The notes below the pieces were generated by a model. The model was not told where the DNA came from and made no database searches. It was given only the letters and a program-made list of their open reading frames with translations. From Nisaea nitritireducens (GTDB lineage: Bacteria > Pseudomonadota > Alphaproteobacteria > Thalassobaculales > Thalassobaculaceae), in NCBI RefSeq assembly GCF_014904795.1, contig NZ_JACZFS010000019.1, positions 124,001 to 188,000 on the forward strand: a stretch of 64,000 nt of DNA, written 5' to 3'. Position numbers and translations under genes: made by a program. Positions 27,967 through 37,755 of the stretch are shown here, piece by piece (the stretch's first letter is position 1; every line of letters begins with the position of its first letter).

Positions 27967-28926
27967 ATGAAGCGAATGCTCCTCCTGCTTACGGCACTGC
28001 TTGCAAGCCACGCGGCGGTTGCCGCCGATCGCAGCGTCACGGACGATGCGGGACGCACCGTCGAGATCCCCGCCGCACCGGAGCGCATCGTCGTGCTCCA
28101 CGAACCGCTGCTCGGCGTCCCGATCGCCGATCTGGGCCTCGCCCCGGTCGGGAGTTACGGCCGCTCCGACGATGGCGGAACCCAGATGTCGGCAGATTTC
28201 TACCAGCTGGTGCTCAGAGACAGGGCCCCGGATCCTATGCCAAGAGGGATCGGTGCGCTCGGCAATATGGATCTGGAGAAGCTGCGGACGCTCGAGCCGG
28301 ATTTGATCGTCGGCACCGAGCACGACCTCGAGAAAGCCGAACAGCTCTCATCGATCGCACCGGTCTACCTGCAGAACAGCAGCACCGGACGGGTCCGGGG
28401 TTTCAACGCCGAAGAGGCCCTCGCCAAGTTGCTCGGCCGCGAGACGGCTTTCGCCGAACGCAAGACGGGATATCTCGCTCGGGTCGATGAGGTCCGCGCC
28501 ACGCTGCCCGGAGATCCGCGCCAGCAGAGCTATCTGGTGATCTTCCTTTCGGACCAGATCAACGCCGTGGGCGAAATGGCCGGTATGGTCCAAGCGCTAG
28601 AGGATCTCGGCTATGACCGCCTTTCCCTTGAACGCGACAATACAGTCGCCGGGTTCGGCGCGACCCTGTTGGTCCCGCTCAGCGCCGAGACCTTCGGTCG
28701 GCTCGACCCCGATCTTCTGGTGGTGATGAACACCTTCGGCAAGCAGGCGCGGGACGAAGCCGCGATCCGCCAGTCCCTCGACCGGATCGTACCGGGCTGG
28801 CAGCACTTCCTGAAGCCGGCCCGCGAGGGCCGCATCCTGTTCGTCGACTCGGCGACTGTCACCACGCCGACAGTCGCGAGCGCCCTGCATATGCTCGATG
28901 CAATCGAAGCCTGGGCGAAGCAATAA
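27967..28926 (+). CDS. Fe-chelate ABC transporter substrate-binding protein
   Basis: 319 residues beginning with a Sec signal peptide (hydrophobic residues 4-17, likely cut after AVA). The mature part has the class III binding-protein layout: RSVTDDAGRTVEIPAAPERIVVL at the N terminus, LEPDLIVGTEHD, a long linking helix and a C-terminal REGRILFVDSATV. This is the FepB/FhuD/FecB group for ferric chelates. It is the last gene of the importer operon, 11 bases after the second permease, and a strong terminator follows. A TonB-dependent receptor, presumably its outer-membrane partner, is encoded convergently. Confidence 0.9.
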   Translation: MKRMLLLLTALLASHAAVAADRSVTDDAGRTVEIPAAPERIVVLHEPLLGVPIADLGLAPVGSYGRSDDGGTQMSADFYQLVLRDRAPDPMPRGIGALGNMDLEKLRTLEPDLIVGTEHDLEKAEQLSSIAPVYLQNSSTGRVRGFNAEEALAKLLGRETAFAERKTGYLARVDEVRATLPGDPRQQSYLVIFLSDQINAVGEMAGMVQALEDLGYDRLSLERDNTVAGFGATLLVPLSAETFGRLDPDLLVVMNTFGKQARDEAAIRQSLDRIVPGWQHFLKPAREGRILFVDSATVTTPTVASALHMLDAIEAWAKQ

Positions 28927-28943
28927 CCGCCGGCTGAATAGAA

Positions 28944-28974
28944 AAAGGCTGCGTGCTTTCGGCACGCAGCCTTT
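28944..28974. terminator. Bidirectional intrinsic terminator
   Basis: AAAGGCTGCGTGC (28944-28956) pairs perfectly with GCACGCAGCCTTT (28962-28974) around a five-base TTTCG loop. The A-run on one side and T-run on the other allow it to stop transcription in both directions, matching its place between the convergent importer operon and the TonB receptor gene. Confidence 0.9.
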
Positions 28975-28995
28975 ATTCCGTGACAGGTATTGGGG

Positions 28996-31077
28996 TCAGA
29001 AAGTGCCTTTGAGGCCGATACCGAAGACCCGCGGCTCGATCATGTTGGCAACGACGCCGCCGACCGAGCGGTCGTCATAGAGGTAGGTCTCTGCCCTCTC
29101 GTCAAAGACGTTGCTGGCGAAAGCGTAAAGCTGGAGATACTCCCGTGGCGCGTAGGACAGTTTCACGTCAGCGACGGTGTAATTGTCGACCTCGTAGGCT
29201 GGGTCGTTCTCGTCCGTCGAGTAATAACCGTCCGTATGCCGTACATCGCCGGTCAGACGGATTTCCGGAGTGATGTCCCAGTCGGCACCGAAATTGAACA
29301 TGTAGGCCGGTGCCCGTCCAAACTCGTTGCTCGTATAGTTGGTGCCCTCGATGCTGGAGAAAGAACCGATCTCCGATTTCAGCAGGCCGAGCCCTCCCCG
29401 CAAGCGCACATCGTCACGCACGAGATAATCCATTGCCAGTTCGAGGCCGTAGGATTCCGTGCTCTCCGCGTTGACGACAACACTGCCGTACTGAAGACCG
29501 TTGAGGTAATCCGGCAGCAGTCGCTGCGAATCCTCATAGTCGCTGTAGAAGAGGTTTGCGGACAGGCCCAGGCGATCGTCCAGAAGTCGGGTCCGGCCGA
29601 ACAGCTCGTAGTTCCAGACTGTCTCTTCCTTGAAGCTGATATATTCTCTGGTTGCGAAGCTGAGATTGACGCCACCCGGATTGTATCCCCGGCTGACCAT
29701 GGCACCGACCGTGCTCGTCGGTGTCAGATCATAGGCGAGCGAGGCACGCGGCAATATGGCATCGAACGTTTCGTCATAATCCAGCGCGTTGGAGGCAAAA
29801 CTCGACGTGCCGGTTCGCTCGATGGAATCGCGCTGGTAACGCAGCCCACCGGTCAGGGTCCAGCGATCCGTCAGGCGATAGGTCATCTCGGAATAGAGGC
29901 CAAGATGGTTCTTCTCGTCGTCGAATTCCGACGTGCCGCGGATGAACAGGATATCTTCAGAGTTCGTGCGGGCAAGATAGAGACCCGCGACTCCGCTGAA
30001 TGTGGCGTCGGCATCACCCCAGGTCAGCCGCGTCTCGTTCGACATGTTCTGCTGATCCACCTCAGCCGTACCGTTGGTCACCGGATAGGTTACGCGATCG
30101 ACATGCATGTCCGAATATTGCGACTGGTTGTAGATCTTGAAGCCGTTCTCGAAGTCATAATCGATATCAAGAATGCCTGAATCCGTTTCCTGCTCCCAGC
30201 TCGGCATCGAGGCCGTTGCGTTATCGAGGTCTTCATAGGGAGTGCTGGCTGTCTCGTAGGTCGGTCGATTGTTATAGATCCGCGCATAGGTGACCTTCGC
30301 GGACAGGCCCGCGACATCCTCCGGAACCAGCAGCACCTTGCCCCGAAGGTTGAAGGACTCGAGATCCTGGTCGGTATTGCCCTTGGCGAAATTCGGATTG
30401 GTGTAGTCGACGAAGGTATCTCGCCCGAAATAATCGACAGCGAGACGTGCGGCGAGCTGGTCTTCCACAAGCGGGCCCGACACGGCCACTGACGCGCGTT
30501 TGCGGTTGTAGCTTCCATATTCCGCCTGATACGCGCCTTCGGGCACGAAGGTCGGGTCCTTGGTATTCACGATAATCGCGCCGGCGATTGCGTTCGCGCC
30601 CTGCGACGTCGTCTGCGGACCGCGGAAAACCTCGATGGATTCCGTGTCCCAGATCGACGTGGCGCCGAAGACCGATTCGTAATAATTCAGGTAATGGCCG
30701 TCGAGATTGATCGTTGCGCGGGGGATCGTGCCGCCGAAGAACGCCGTCGAGCCGAAGTTTGGTCCCTGGGTATCCTGGCCGCGGATGACCGGCGCGCCGA
30801 CCGTATCGGTATAGATGAGGTTCGGCACCCCCTTGAGCACATCCGACACTGTCGCAGCAGCGTTCTTGCCGGCCAAATCCTCTTCCGAAAAGACCACAAC
30901 CGAGCTCGCGGTGTCTTCGAGGCTCCGCTCGACATTCTCGCCGGTCACCACAATCGACGGCAGCGTGACTGCTTGCTCCGGCTTGTCGGAAACCTCTTGC
31001 GCGCCGGCCGGCAAGGCACACACAAAGGGTACAAGACTAAGGCTGCCGTACAGCCACTTCAGCGAACGCGTTTTCAT
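28996..31077 (-). CDS. TonB-dependent receptor (ferric siderophore type)
   Basis: This 693-residue outer-membrane receptor has a signal peptide ending PAGAQE, a TonB-box-like LPSIVVTGE, a plug domain (about 50-165, with PVIRGQDTQGP and IEVFRGPQTTSQGANAIAG) and a 22-strand barrel that ends in the aromatic C terminus RVFGIGLKGTF. Such receptors bind iron chelates and pass them to the periplasm using TonB energy. The gene is convergent with the Fe-chelate ABC importer, and a near-consensus Fur box lies 17 bases upstream of the start, indicating iron repression. The exact ligand is unknown. Confidence 0.94.
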   Translation of the reverse strand: MKTRSLKWLYGSLSLVPFVCALPAGAQEVSDKPEQAVTLPSIVVTGENVERSLEDTASSVVVFSEEDLAGKNAAATVSDVLKGVPNLIYTDTVGAPVIRGQDTQGPNFGSTAFFGGTIPRATINLDGHYLNYYESVFGATSIWDTESIEVFRGPQTTSQGANAIAGAIIVNTKDPTFVPEGAYQAEYGSYNRKRASVAVSGPLVEDQLAARLAVDYFGRDTFVDYTNPNFAKGNTDQDLESFNLRGKVLLVPEDVAGLSAKVTYARIYNNRPTYETASTPYEDLDNATASMPSWEQETDSGILDIDYDFENGFKIYNQSQYSDMHVDRVTYPVTNGTAEVDQQNMSNETRLTWGDADATFSGVAGLYLARTNSEDILFIRGTSEFDDEKNHLGLYSEMTYRLTDRWTLTGGLRYQRDSIERTGTSSFASNALDYDETFDAILPRASLAYDLTPTSTVGAMVSRGYNPGGVNLSFATREYISFKEETVWNYELFGRTRLLDDRLGLSANLFYSDYEDSQRLLPDYLNGLQYGSVVVNAESTESYGLELAMDYLVRDDVRLRGGLGLLKSEIGSFSSIEGTNYTSNEFGRAPAYMFNFGADWDITPEIRLTGDVRHTDGYYSTDENDPAYEVDNYTVADVKLSYAPREYLQLYAFASNVFDERAETYLYDDRSVGGVVANMIEPRVFGIGLKGTF

Positions 31078-31093
31078 TTCCCCATCGCCCCAC

Positions 31094-31112
31094 GATAATG
31101 ATATTCATTCTC
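31094..31112 (-). promoter_or_regulatory. Fur box upstream of the TonB receptor
   Basis: GATAATGATATTCATTCTC matches the classical 19-base Fur consensus at 17 of 19 positions. It lies 17 bases before the receptor start codon, where bound Fur would block transcription or its initiation. Confidence 0.82.
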
Positions 31113-31389
31113 ATATTGCATACCGCAATTCAGAATGCATCACATATTTTGGAATAAGATTTGTTCGACGCCGAGCCGTATCATTTTCGCAACGAGAACG
31201 CGCCGGACCGTATCCGGAATGGGCTGGAACTTGATTGCAGAACTTCCATTGACTAGGTTTGACGGCCTGATGTGCCGGCGCGAATGGAGGCACATTTGAA
31301 ATCGGGAACGATGGTGGCGGCAAGGTCGCGCGCACGCTCGATCCTTTTCGCTTTTCTCATTCCCGGGAGACGGGTGTCTTCACCCTGCC

Positions 31390-32178
31390 ATGCCTCAGAC
31401 GTCCGAAAGCAGCGAGTCATCATCCGACGGAAAAAGACCGGGAACCATCCAGTCCGTTTCCATCGCCGCCCGTTTCCTGAGAGCGTTGGCCAATGCCGAA
31501 GAGCCGCTTGCGCTGGCAGAACTTGCCCGCCGCACGAATGCCGGCCGCTCCACGGCGCACCGCTATTTGCAGAGCCTGGTGAAGGAAGGGCTGGCCACGC
31601 AGGATCCGGCGAGCGGATTCTATGATCTGGGCCCGACTGCACTCAGTGTGGGGATTGCCGCCCTGAAACGCACGGACGCGGTGGAAATCGCAGCCCGGCA
31701 CATGAAGGATCTGGCCGGCCGGGTCGCAGCCGGCGCTGGCGTCGCCATCTGGACCGAGCGCGGGCCGACACTGGTGCGCTGGTATCGCAGCGCTTATTTC
31801 TCGATCAGCTCCGTCGGCCTCGGCGACATTCTGCCGGTCGACAATTCCGCCTGCGGCCATGTGTTCCAAGCCTTTCTGCCGGCCAGCCGGATCGAGGTGG
31901 CGAGACGTATGCAGCCCCGCGCCTTTCGCGGCAAACCGCCGTCGGAAGAGACACTGGACAGGATCCGCTCGACATTCCGGTCCGAATTCACCAGCCATCT
32001 CCTGCCCGAAATCACCGGCCAGGCGGTCCCGGTCTTCGATGCGCAGCAGGAGATCGCCTGCGCGATGACGACGGTCACAAACCTGGGGCAGATCAGCAAT
32101 CCCAAGGATGCGGAAGCCCTCTTCGAGACCGCCAGAGAGGTGGCTAGAGAGACCGGTGGACTTGCGCTACTCGATTAG
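31390..32178 (+). CDS. IclR-family transcriptional regulator
   Basis: 262 residues: a winged helix-turn-helix (about 18-80, TIQSVSIAARFLRALANAE then LAELARRTNAGRSTAHRYLQSL) and a C-terminal IclR effector domain containing SSVGLGDILPVDNSACGHVF, with the conserved Cys in the loop, and EITGQAVPVFDAQ. IclR proteins sense small metabolites and control catabolic or efflux genes. The target is not clear: downstream genes are small secreted proteins and an RND pump, and the nearest operator candidate was not found in the 277 bases upstream. Confidence 0.9.
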   Translation: MPQTSESSESSSDGKRPGTIQSVSIAARFLRALANAEEPLALAELARRTNAGRSTAHRYLQSLVKEGLATQDPASGFYDLGPTALSVGIAALKRTDAVEIAARHMKDLAGRVAAGAGVAIWTERGPTLVRWYRSAYFSISSVGLGDILPVDNSACGHVFQAFLPASRIEVARRMQPRAFRGKPPSEETLDRIRSTFRSEFTSHLLPEITGQAVPVFDAQQEIACAMTTVTNLGQISNPKDAEALFETAREVARETGGLALLD

Positions 32179-32464
32179 GTCAATCTGCGACCTTCCCTAC
32201 CAAAGCGGCCCACGAGGCCGGACGATCCGCATGCCAAGCAGTGCAAGCATTGAGCGTGCCGATCCGAGCTGACACGTCCTGGCGGGGAACATGAAAAGAC
32301 TGGTCTCGCCAGCTATGGGAGACGGCGTATCGGGCTCCCCCTGCCAATCGTTCATCGAGTTCGGACCGCCGATCTTGTGGGCCGATTGCGGTTGCGAACA
32401 AACATGGATAATGCGACTTTAAAAGCAGGTTCGAATTGCCAGACATTCAGGAGGAATCCGGCCC

Positions 32465-32839
32465 ATGGTCGCTACCCGAATCATCGCTCTCGTCGTGCTT
32501 CTTGCCGGCGTATCAGCTGCCCTGCCCGCTGCAGCACAGGCATTGTTCGGTGGCCGGAATATGGCGGGTGAATTCCTGACGAACGAGGATATCCAGATCC
32601 GGAACAAAGTCGGTGTCGAGCTTTTGAAATCGGGCAAGGAAGGCGACGCTGTGGAATGGTCGAACCCGCAGACCAAGAGCTACGGAACGATCACGCTACG
32701 CGATGCGTTTGAATACAACGGCATGAAATGCCGCCGGGTCGAGTTGGAAAATACGCCCAAAGGGCTGACCAGTCACACAGTCTGGTACAAGCATGGGGTT
32801 TGTGCAGTGCCGGGAGAGGGCTGGAAGTACCTGTACTGA
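32465..32839 (+). CDS. Small secreted protein, RT0821/Lpp0805-like surface protein domain
   Basis: A 124-residue exported protein with a signal peptide (hydrophobic 5-20, cut near AAAQA). The C-terminal part, GMKCRRVELENTPKG to VCAVPGEGWKYLY, resembles the alphaproteobacterial 17-kDa surface antigen family, in which a Cys-Arg pair precedes a short beta fold and a final Cys and Trp recur. Function is unknown; envelope association is inferred. AGGAGG lies ten bases before the ATG. It seems to be transcribed alone. Confidence 0.7.
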   Translation: MVATRIIALVVLLAGVSAALPAAAQALFGGRNMAGEFLTNEDIQIRNKVGVELLKSGKEGDAVEWSNPQTKSYGTITLRDAFEYNGMKCRRVELENTPKGLTSHTVWYKHGVCAVPGEGWKYLY

Positions 32840-32917
32840 CGGCCTCTCGCAATTGTGGTGCAGTCCGCAATGCACTTTCGGTTATGATTTGAACCAGTCA
32901 TTAGTTCGGAGGCTGAA

Positions 32918-33256
32918 ATGGCTTTCTGGTCGCGTTTAAGTCTTTCCCGAATCGTATTCATTGCTGCCATCGTCTCGGCTGCAACCCTTGGAAGCAATAC
33001 GCTCCAGGCCCGGCAAGGTGACGAGGCGCGGGAGCTTGTTGAAACGATCATCGACGATCTCGGTGTTGACCGGGCCCGTATCCGGTCCGTTGACGTGATT
33101 GCCGATCACCAGGGCGGGCGATCACCGGCGTCGAGTTACTCCGGCTGGATCTCGTTCAAGGATTGCAAAGGCAACCTGGTAATCGTCATGGGCCGGACGT
33201 TAGCTGTCCAAAGCATTTACACGACAGGCAATTGCAAGGTAGCCGGCGTAGATTGA
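32918..33256 (+). CDS. Small exported protein of unknown function
   Basis: 112 residues. A hydrophobic N-terminal segment (about 9-25) followed by LQARQG suggests a signal peptide, so the mature part is about 80 residues. It contains two cysteines (FKDCKGN and TGNCKV) that could form one disulfide, and a predicted alpha/beta arrangement. I do not recognise a family. It lies 78 bases downstream of another small secreted protein on the same strand, and GGAGG precedes its ATG. Confidence 0.6.
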   Translation: MAFWSRLSLSRIVFIAAIVSAATLGSNTLQARQGDEARELVETIIDDLGVDRARIRSVDVIADHQGGRSPASSYSGWISFKDCKGNLVIVMGRTLAVQSIYTTGNCKVAGVD

Positions 33257-33525
33257 CGGCTGGCAAAGCCGTGGCTGCGCCCCTTCCATCGGCACAGCGA
33301 TCTAGAATCGATGTCGAGACCTGGGAATAGAAGCAGAACTATTCTTGCGGCATTGCGCATCTCAATAGCACATTGATTTCACCTGATATCCACCATGAAC
33401 GCCTTGCTCCGAGCAGCGATTTCAGCAACCATCCCTAAGGGGATCGGCGAAGGACATTGCAGAGTGGAAACTCGAACGCACTGACCTGTGCGTAGGGGAT
33501 TTCCAGTTACAGCGGAGATCCAGAA

Positions 33526-34626
33526 ATGCGTCGGTGTCGATCCTTCTGTCTATTGGGCGTGTTGGCCGGCCTCCTCCTTGTTGCGGGATGCGAGGAACAG
33601 GCAACTCCAGTGGCGGAGACCGTGCGGCCCGTCCGCGCAATGAAGGTCAGCGACGTAGAGGCCATTGCCCGGCGCAGTTTTCCCGGAAAAGCAAAAGCGT
33701 CAAAGGAAACCGATCTGGCTTTCAAGGTCGCCGGCCCGCTGGTGGAGTTTGATCTCGAAATCGGCCAGGAGGTGGAGAAGGACCAGATCCTGGGCCGGAT
33801 CGATCCGGCGACCTATGCAACTGAGGTACAGTCCGCCACGGCAAATCTCGAGCGGGCGCAGGCGCGCTATGAGGATGCCGAGTTGGAATACAAACGCCAG
33901 AGCACGCTCTTTGAGCGCGGGCATGTCGCCAAGGCAAAACTGGACAGCGTCATCGCCAGTATGAAAAGCCTTCAGGCTGACGTGGCCGCAGCCGAAGCCG
34001 CACTCCGCCGGTCCGAGCTGGATCTAGATTACACCTATCTCCGTGCCCCCTTCAGCGGGGTTATCGTCAAGACGCACATGGAGAATTTCGAGAATGTGCG
34101 GGCCTCCCAGCCGGCCGTTCGCCTGCTCGATTCCGCAATGATCGAGTTCGTCATCGATATTCCCGAGACGCTCATTTCGCTGGTCCCCCGGGTCGAGAGC
34201 GCGATCGTCGTCTTCGACGCCTTCCCGGAGCACAAGATCGTCGCTGAGATCAGGGAAATAGGCACTGAAGCCTCGGAGACGACGCGGACCTACCCGGTCA
34301 CTCTCTCGATGGCACAGCCGGAGGGAATCCGGATCCTGCCCGGGATGGCCGGCACCGCGACCGGGAAGGTCGACGGCATCCGTCCCGCCGCCTCACCGGT
34401 CCAGGTCCCGATCTCCGCGACCTTCACCGCCGGAGAGGACCCGCAGACGATGGTCTGGGTCATCGACGAGTCCGCGATGACCGTTACGAAGAGGCCCGTC
34501 GTGACCGGAGCGCTAACAGATACCGGGATCCAGATCGTTGAGGGCCTCGCCGCCGGCGAATGGATCGCGACGGCCGGCGTGCATTATCTGCGCGACGGCC
34601 AAAAGGTCAGCATTCTCAACCAGTAA
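33526..34626 (+). CDS. RND efflux periplasmic adaptor (MFP) lipoprotein
   Basis: 366 residues. A lipobox ending LLVAGC puts the acylated Cys at 22. The chain then follows the membrane-fusion-protein plan: barrel-sandwich half (AFKVAGPLVEFDLEIGQEV), a coiled-coil hairpin (about 95-160), the second half DYTYLRAPFSGVIVKT, then beta-barrel and membrane-proximal domains. It bridges an inner-membrane RND pump to an outer-membrane channel. The pump gene follows after 12 bases; no outer-membrane factor gene is adjacent, so a TolC encoded elsewhere is expected. Confidence 0.92.
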   Translation: MRRCRSFCLLGVLAGLLLVAGCEEQATPVAETVRPVRAMKVSDVEAIARRSFPGKAKASKETDLAFKVAGPLVEFDLEIGQEVEKDQILGRIDPATYATEVQSATANLERAQARYEDAELEYKRQSTLFERGHVAKAKLDSVIASMKSLQADVAAAEAALRRSELDLDYTYLRAPFSGVIVKTHMENFENVRASQPAVRLLDSAMIEFVIDIPETLISLVPRVESAIVVFDAFPEHKIVAEIREIGTEASETTRTYPVTLSMAQPEGIRILPGMAGTATGKVDGIRPAASPVQVPISATFTAGEDPQTMVWVIDESAMTVTKRPVVTGALTDTGIQIVEGLAAGEWIATAGVHYLRDGQKVSILNQ

Positions 34627-34638
34627 CGGAGCGGAACG

Positions 34639-37600
34639 TTGAATCTTGCAGCCATCGCCATCGAGAAAAAGACGGTCACCTATTTCGCTGCTTTCCTGCT
34701 GCTGGTCGGCGGGATCTCCAGCTTCTTCAACCTAGGTCAACTCGAGGATCCGGATTTCACCATCAAGACGGCCGTGGTGGCGACGACCTATCCCGGCGCG
34801 AGCCCGGAAGAGGTCGAGCTTGAAGTCACGGACCGTCTGGAACTGGCGATCCAGGAACTGAAGCAGATCGATTATGTGAAATCCTTCTCGCGCGCCGGTT
34901 ATTCGCAGATCTGGGTCAATATCAAACCAAGCTTCTCCTCCGGGGAAATGCCGCAAATCTGGGACGAACTCCGTCGCAAGGTCGGCGATACCGCACAGCA
35001 ACTCCCTCCGGGCGCCGGTACACCCCAGGTAATTGACGATTTCGGAGATGTCTACGGATTGTTGATGGCGGTGACAGGAGACGGCTTCAGTCACGCCGAA
35101 GTCAGCGAGTATGTCGATCACATCAAGAAGGAGCTCAGTCTAGTCGAGGGTGTCGCCCGGATCGACCTCTGGGGCGTGCAGGACCGGGTCGTCTATCTCG
35201 ACGTCCGGGAGTCGCAGCTCTCGGAACTGGGACTCAGTGACAGCAGTATCGTCCAGACCCTGAACGAGCAGAACATCGTGGTCGATGCCGGCGCGCTCGA
35301 GTTGCAGAACCGCCGTCTGCGGGTCGCCCCCAGCGGGTCGTTTGCAACACCGGAAGATATCGGCAATGTCGCAATCCGGCCCTCGACGACCGACCTGCTG
35401 CGCGCCGCGACCGGAGGCACCGCGATATCTCCGACGGAGATTGTCCGGATCGGCGATATCGGGACGATCCGGGAAGGCTATATCGATCCGCCGCGGCAAC
35501 TGATGCGATTCAACGGCATCCCGGCAATCGGCATCGCGATCGCCAACCAGCCGGGAACCAACGTCGTCACCATGGGAGAGCGGGTCGATGCCCGCCTCGC
35601 GGAGCTGGTCGCGCAGCTTCCCATCGGGATCGAATTGCAGCGGGTGCACTGGCAGTCGGACGTCATCGACGAGGCGGTGTCCGGATTCTTCGTCAGCCTG
35701 GCACAAGCCGTCGCCATTGTGCTGGTCGTGCTGACCCTTGCCATGGGCTGGCGGATGGGCGCCATCATCGGCACCGCGCTGATCATGACCATCCTCGCCA
35801 CGCTGATCTTCATGAATCTGTTCGGGATCGATCTGCAGCGCATGTCCCTTGGAGCCCTGGTGATCGCGCTCGGCATGATGGTCGACAATGCCATCGTCGT
35901 CGCGGACGGCATGGCGGTGCGACTGCAGAAGGGCATGCCGCGCAAACAGGCCGCGATCGAGGCCGCCAACCAGCCCGCATGGCCGCTGCTCGGCGCGACC
36001 ATCGTCGCCGTGCTGGCGTTCTTCCCGATCGCCGCATCGGACGAGAATGCCGGTGAGTACTGTGCCAGCCTGTTCTCCGTGGTCGGGATCTCCCTGATGG
36101 CGAGCTGGCTGATCTCTGTCACCGTGACGCCACTGCAATGCATAGACATGCTTCCCGCGCCCAAAGGCGATGGCTCCACCGATCCGTTCGACAGCCGGTT
36201 CTACCGCCTGTTCCGGACCTTCCTGGCACGCTCCATCCGACTGCGCTGGCTGACCCTCGGCGGAATGGCCGCGCTGTTGGTGCTATCGGTCCTCAGCTTC
36301 GGAAATGTCAGCAAGCTGTTCTTCCCTGACTCCGCCATGACCAAATTGATGGTCGATTACTGGGCCCCGGAGGGAACCCGCATTCAGGATGTTGCCCTGG
36401 ACCTTGAGCGGATAGAGGAGAAACTGGCAACGGACGACCGGATCGAGGCCGTGACGACCTTTGCCGGCAGCGGGCCGCCGCGCTTCTATCTTCCGGTCGA
36501 ACCCGAAGCGCTCTCCTCCTCATATGGGCAATTGATCGTCAATGTGCGTGACGCCAAGGAGATCAATGCGATCATCGGCGACCTGACCCCGTGGTTCGCG
36601 GAACAGTTCCCGGATGCGCTGGTGCCGATGCGCAAGTTCGGGGTCGGTCCGGGCACCACCTGGAAGTTCGACGTCCGTTTCAGCGGGCCAGCGGAGGCCG
36701 ATCCGGCCATCTTGCGCAGCCTCGCCGACGAAGGCCTCCGGATCCTCGCCGCCTCCCCGTTGGCTGGCGAGATGCAGACCAATTGGCGCCAGAGGGTCCA
36801 GACGGTCGTCCCACGCTACGCCCAGGTCCGCGCGGGCTGGTCCGGTATCTCCCGCGAGGACATCGCCGACGCTACGAAGCTCGCCTTCGACGGACGTACG
36901 ATCGGGCTCTATCGCGAACAGGACGAGCTCGTTCCGATCATCATGCGCAAGGTCGAGGCGGAACGGCAGAATGTCGGCGGGCTTGAGGTCCTCCCCATAC
37001 GGTCCCCCTCCACCACCCGGTCAGTGCCGCTGGCGCAAGTGACGGACGGTATCGCCACGGAATGGGAAGACCCTGTTATCTGGCGCCGCGACAGGAAGCG
37101 GACCATCAAGGTGCAGTCCAACCCGGTGGCAGGCGTCACCTTGCCGACCTTGCGGGCGGCCGTAGTGGAAGCGTTCGACAAGATCGAGCTGCCGCCCGGC
37201 TACAGCATGGAATGGGGTGGCGAGTACGAGAGTTCCCGCGATTCCCAAGCCTCATTGCTGCCCGGTGTGGTTCCGGCGGTCGCGGCGATCCTTTTTATTA
37301 TCGTCGCTCTGTTCAACGCCTTCCGGCCACCGTTGATCATTCTCGCGACAATCCCCTTTGTCATGATCGGTATCACCGCCGGATTGCTTGGCACCGGCAC
37401 GCCCTTCGGCTTTGTCGCGCTGCTCGGCGCCATGAGCCTCGCCGGCATGATGATCAAGAACGCGATCGTTCTGCTTGACGAGATCAATCTGAATCTCTCC
37501 GGCGGCATGTCGCAATATGATGCTGTCCTGGGCGCCGGCGTCTCGCGGCTGCGGCCGGTGGTCCTGGCGGCGGCGACCACGGTTCTCGGGGTCGTGCCGC

Positions 37601-37734
37601 TGCTGCAGGACGTGTTCTGGGTGGGCATGTCAGTCACGATAATGGCCGGCCTGACATTCGGCACCTTCCTGACCATGGTGCTGGTCCCCGTCCTCTATGC
37701 GATCTTCTACCGGGTCCGGCAACCCGCCACCTGA
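34639..37734 (+). CDS. RND-family efflux pump permease (AcrB-like)
   Basis: The 1031-residue inner-membrane proton/drug antiporter has twelve predicted helices and two large periplasmic loops. Helix 4 contains the proton-relay ALGMMVDNAIVVADG with adjacent acidic residues, and the C-terminal half has GMMIKNAIVLLDEIN. Start is a TTG at 34639 behind a GGAG-like site; the chain then begins at the conserved first helix. It belongs to the HAE-type efflux group rather than metal exporters (no CzcA-type metal motif seen). It works with the adaptor encoded just upstream. Substrates unknown. Confidence 0.93.
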   Translation: MNLAAIAIEKKTVTYFAAFLLLVGGISSFFNLGQLEDPDFTIKTAVVATTYPGASPEEVELEVTDRLELAIQELKQIDYVKSFSRAGYSQIWVNIKPSFSSGEMPQIWDELRRKVGDTAQQLPPGAGTPQVIDDFGDVYGLLMAVTGDGFSHAEVSEYVDHIKKELSLVEGVARIDLWGVQDRVVYLDVRESQLSELGLSDSSIVQTLNEQNIVVDAGALELQNRRLRVAPSGSFATPEDIGNVAIRPSTTDLLRAATGGTAISPTEIVRIGDIGTIREGYIDPPRQLMRFNGIPAIGIAIANQPGTNVVTMGERVDARLAELVAQLPIGIELQRVHWQSDVIDEAVSGFFVSLAQAVAIVLVVLTLAMGWRMGAIIGTALIMTILATLIFMNLFGIDLQRMSLGALVIALGMMVDNAIVVADGMAVRLQKGMPRKQAAIEAANQPAWPLLGATIVAVLAFFPIAASDENAGEYCASLFSVVGISLMASWLISVTVTPLQCIDMLPAPKGDGSTDPFDSRFYRLFRTFLARSIRLRWLTLGGMAALLVLSVLSFGNVSKLFFPDSAMTKLMVDYWAPEGTRIQDVALDLERIEEKLATDDRIEAVTTFAGSGPPRFYLPVEPEALSSSYGQLIVNVRDAKEINAIIGDLTPWFAEQFPDALVPMRKFGVGPGTTWKFDVRFSGPAEADPAILRSLADEGLRILAASPLAGEMQTNWRQRVQTVVPRYAQVRAGWSGISREDIADATKLAFDGRTIGLYREQDELVPIIMRKVEAERQNVGGLEVLPIRSPSTTRSVPLAQVTDGIATEWEDPVIWRRDRKRTIKVQSNPVAGVTLPTLRAAVVEAFDKIELPPGYSMEWGGEYESSRDSQASLLPGVVPAVAAILFIIVALFNAFRPPLIILATIPFVMIGITAGLLGTGTPFGFVALLGAMSLAGMMIKNAIVLLDEINLNLSGGMSQYDAVLGAGVSRLRPVVLAAATTVLGVVPLLQDVFWVGMSVTIMAGLTFGTFLTMVLVPVLYAIFYRVRQPAT

Positions 37735-37755
37735 TGCTTCGTTGCGGGAGGACCG

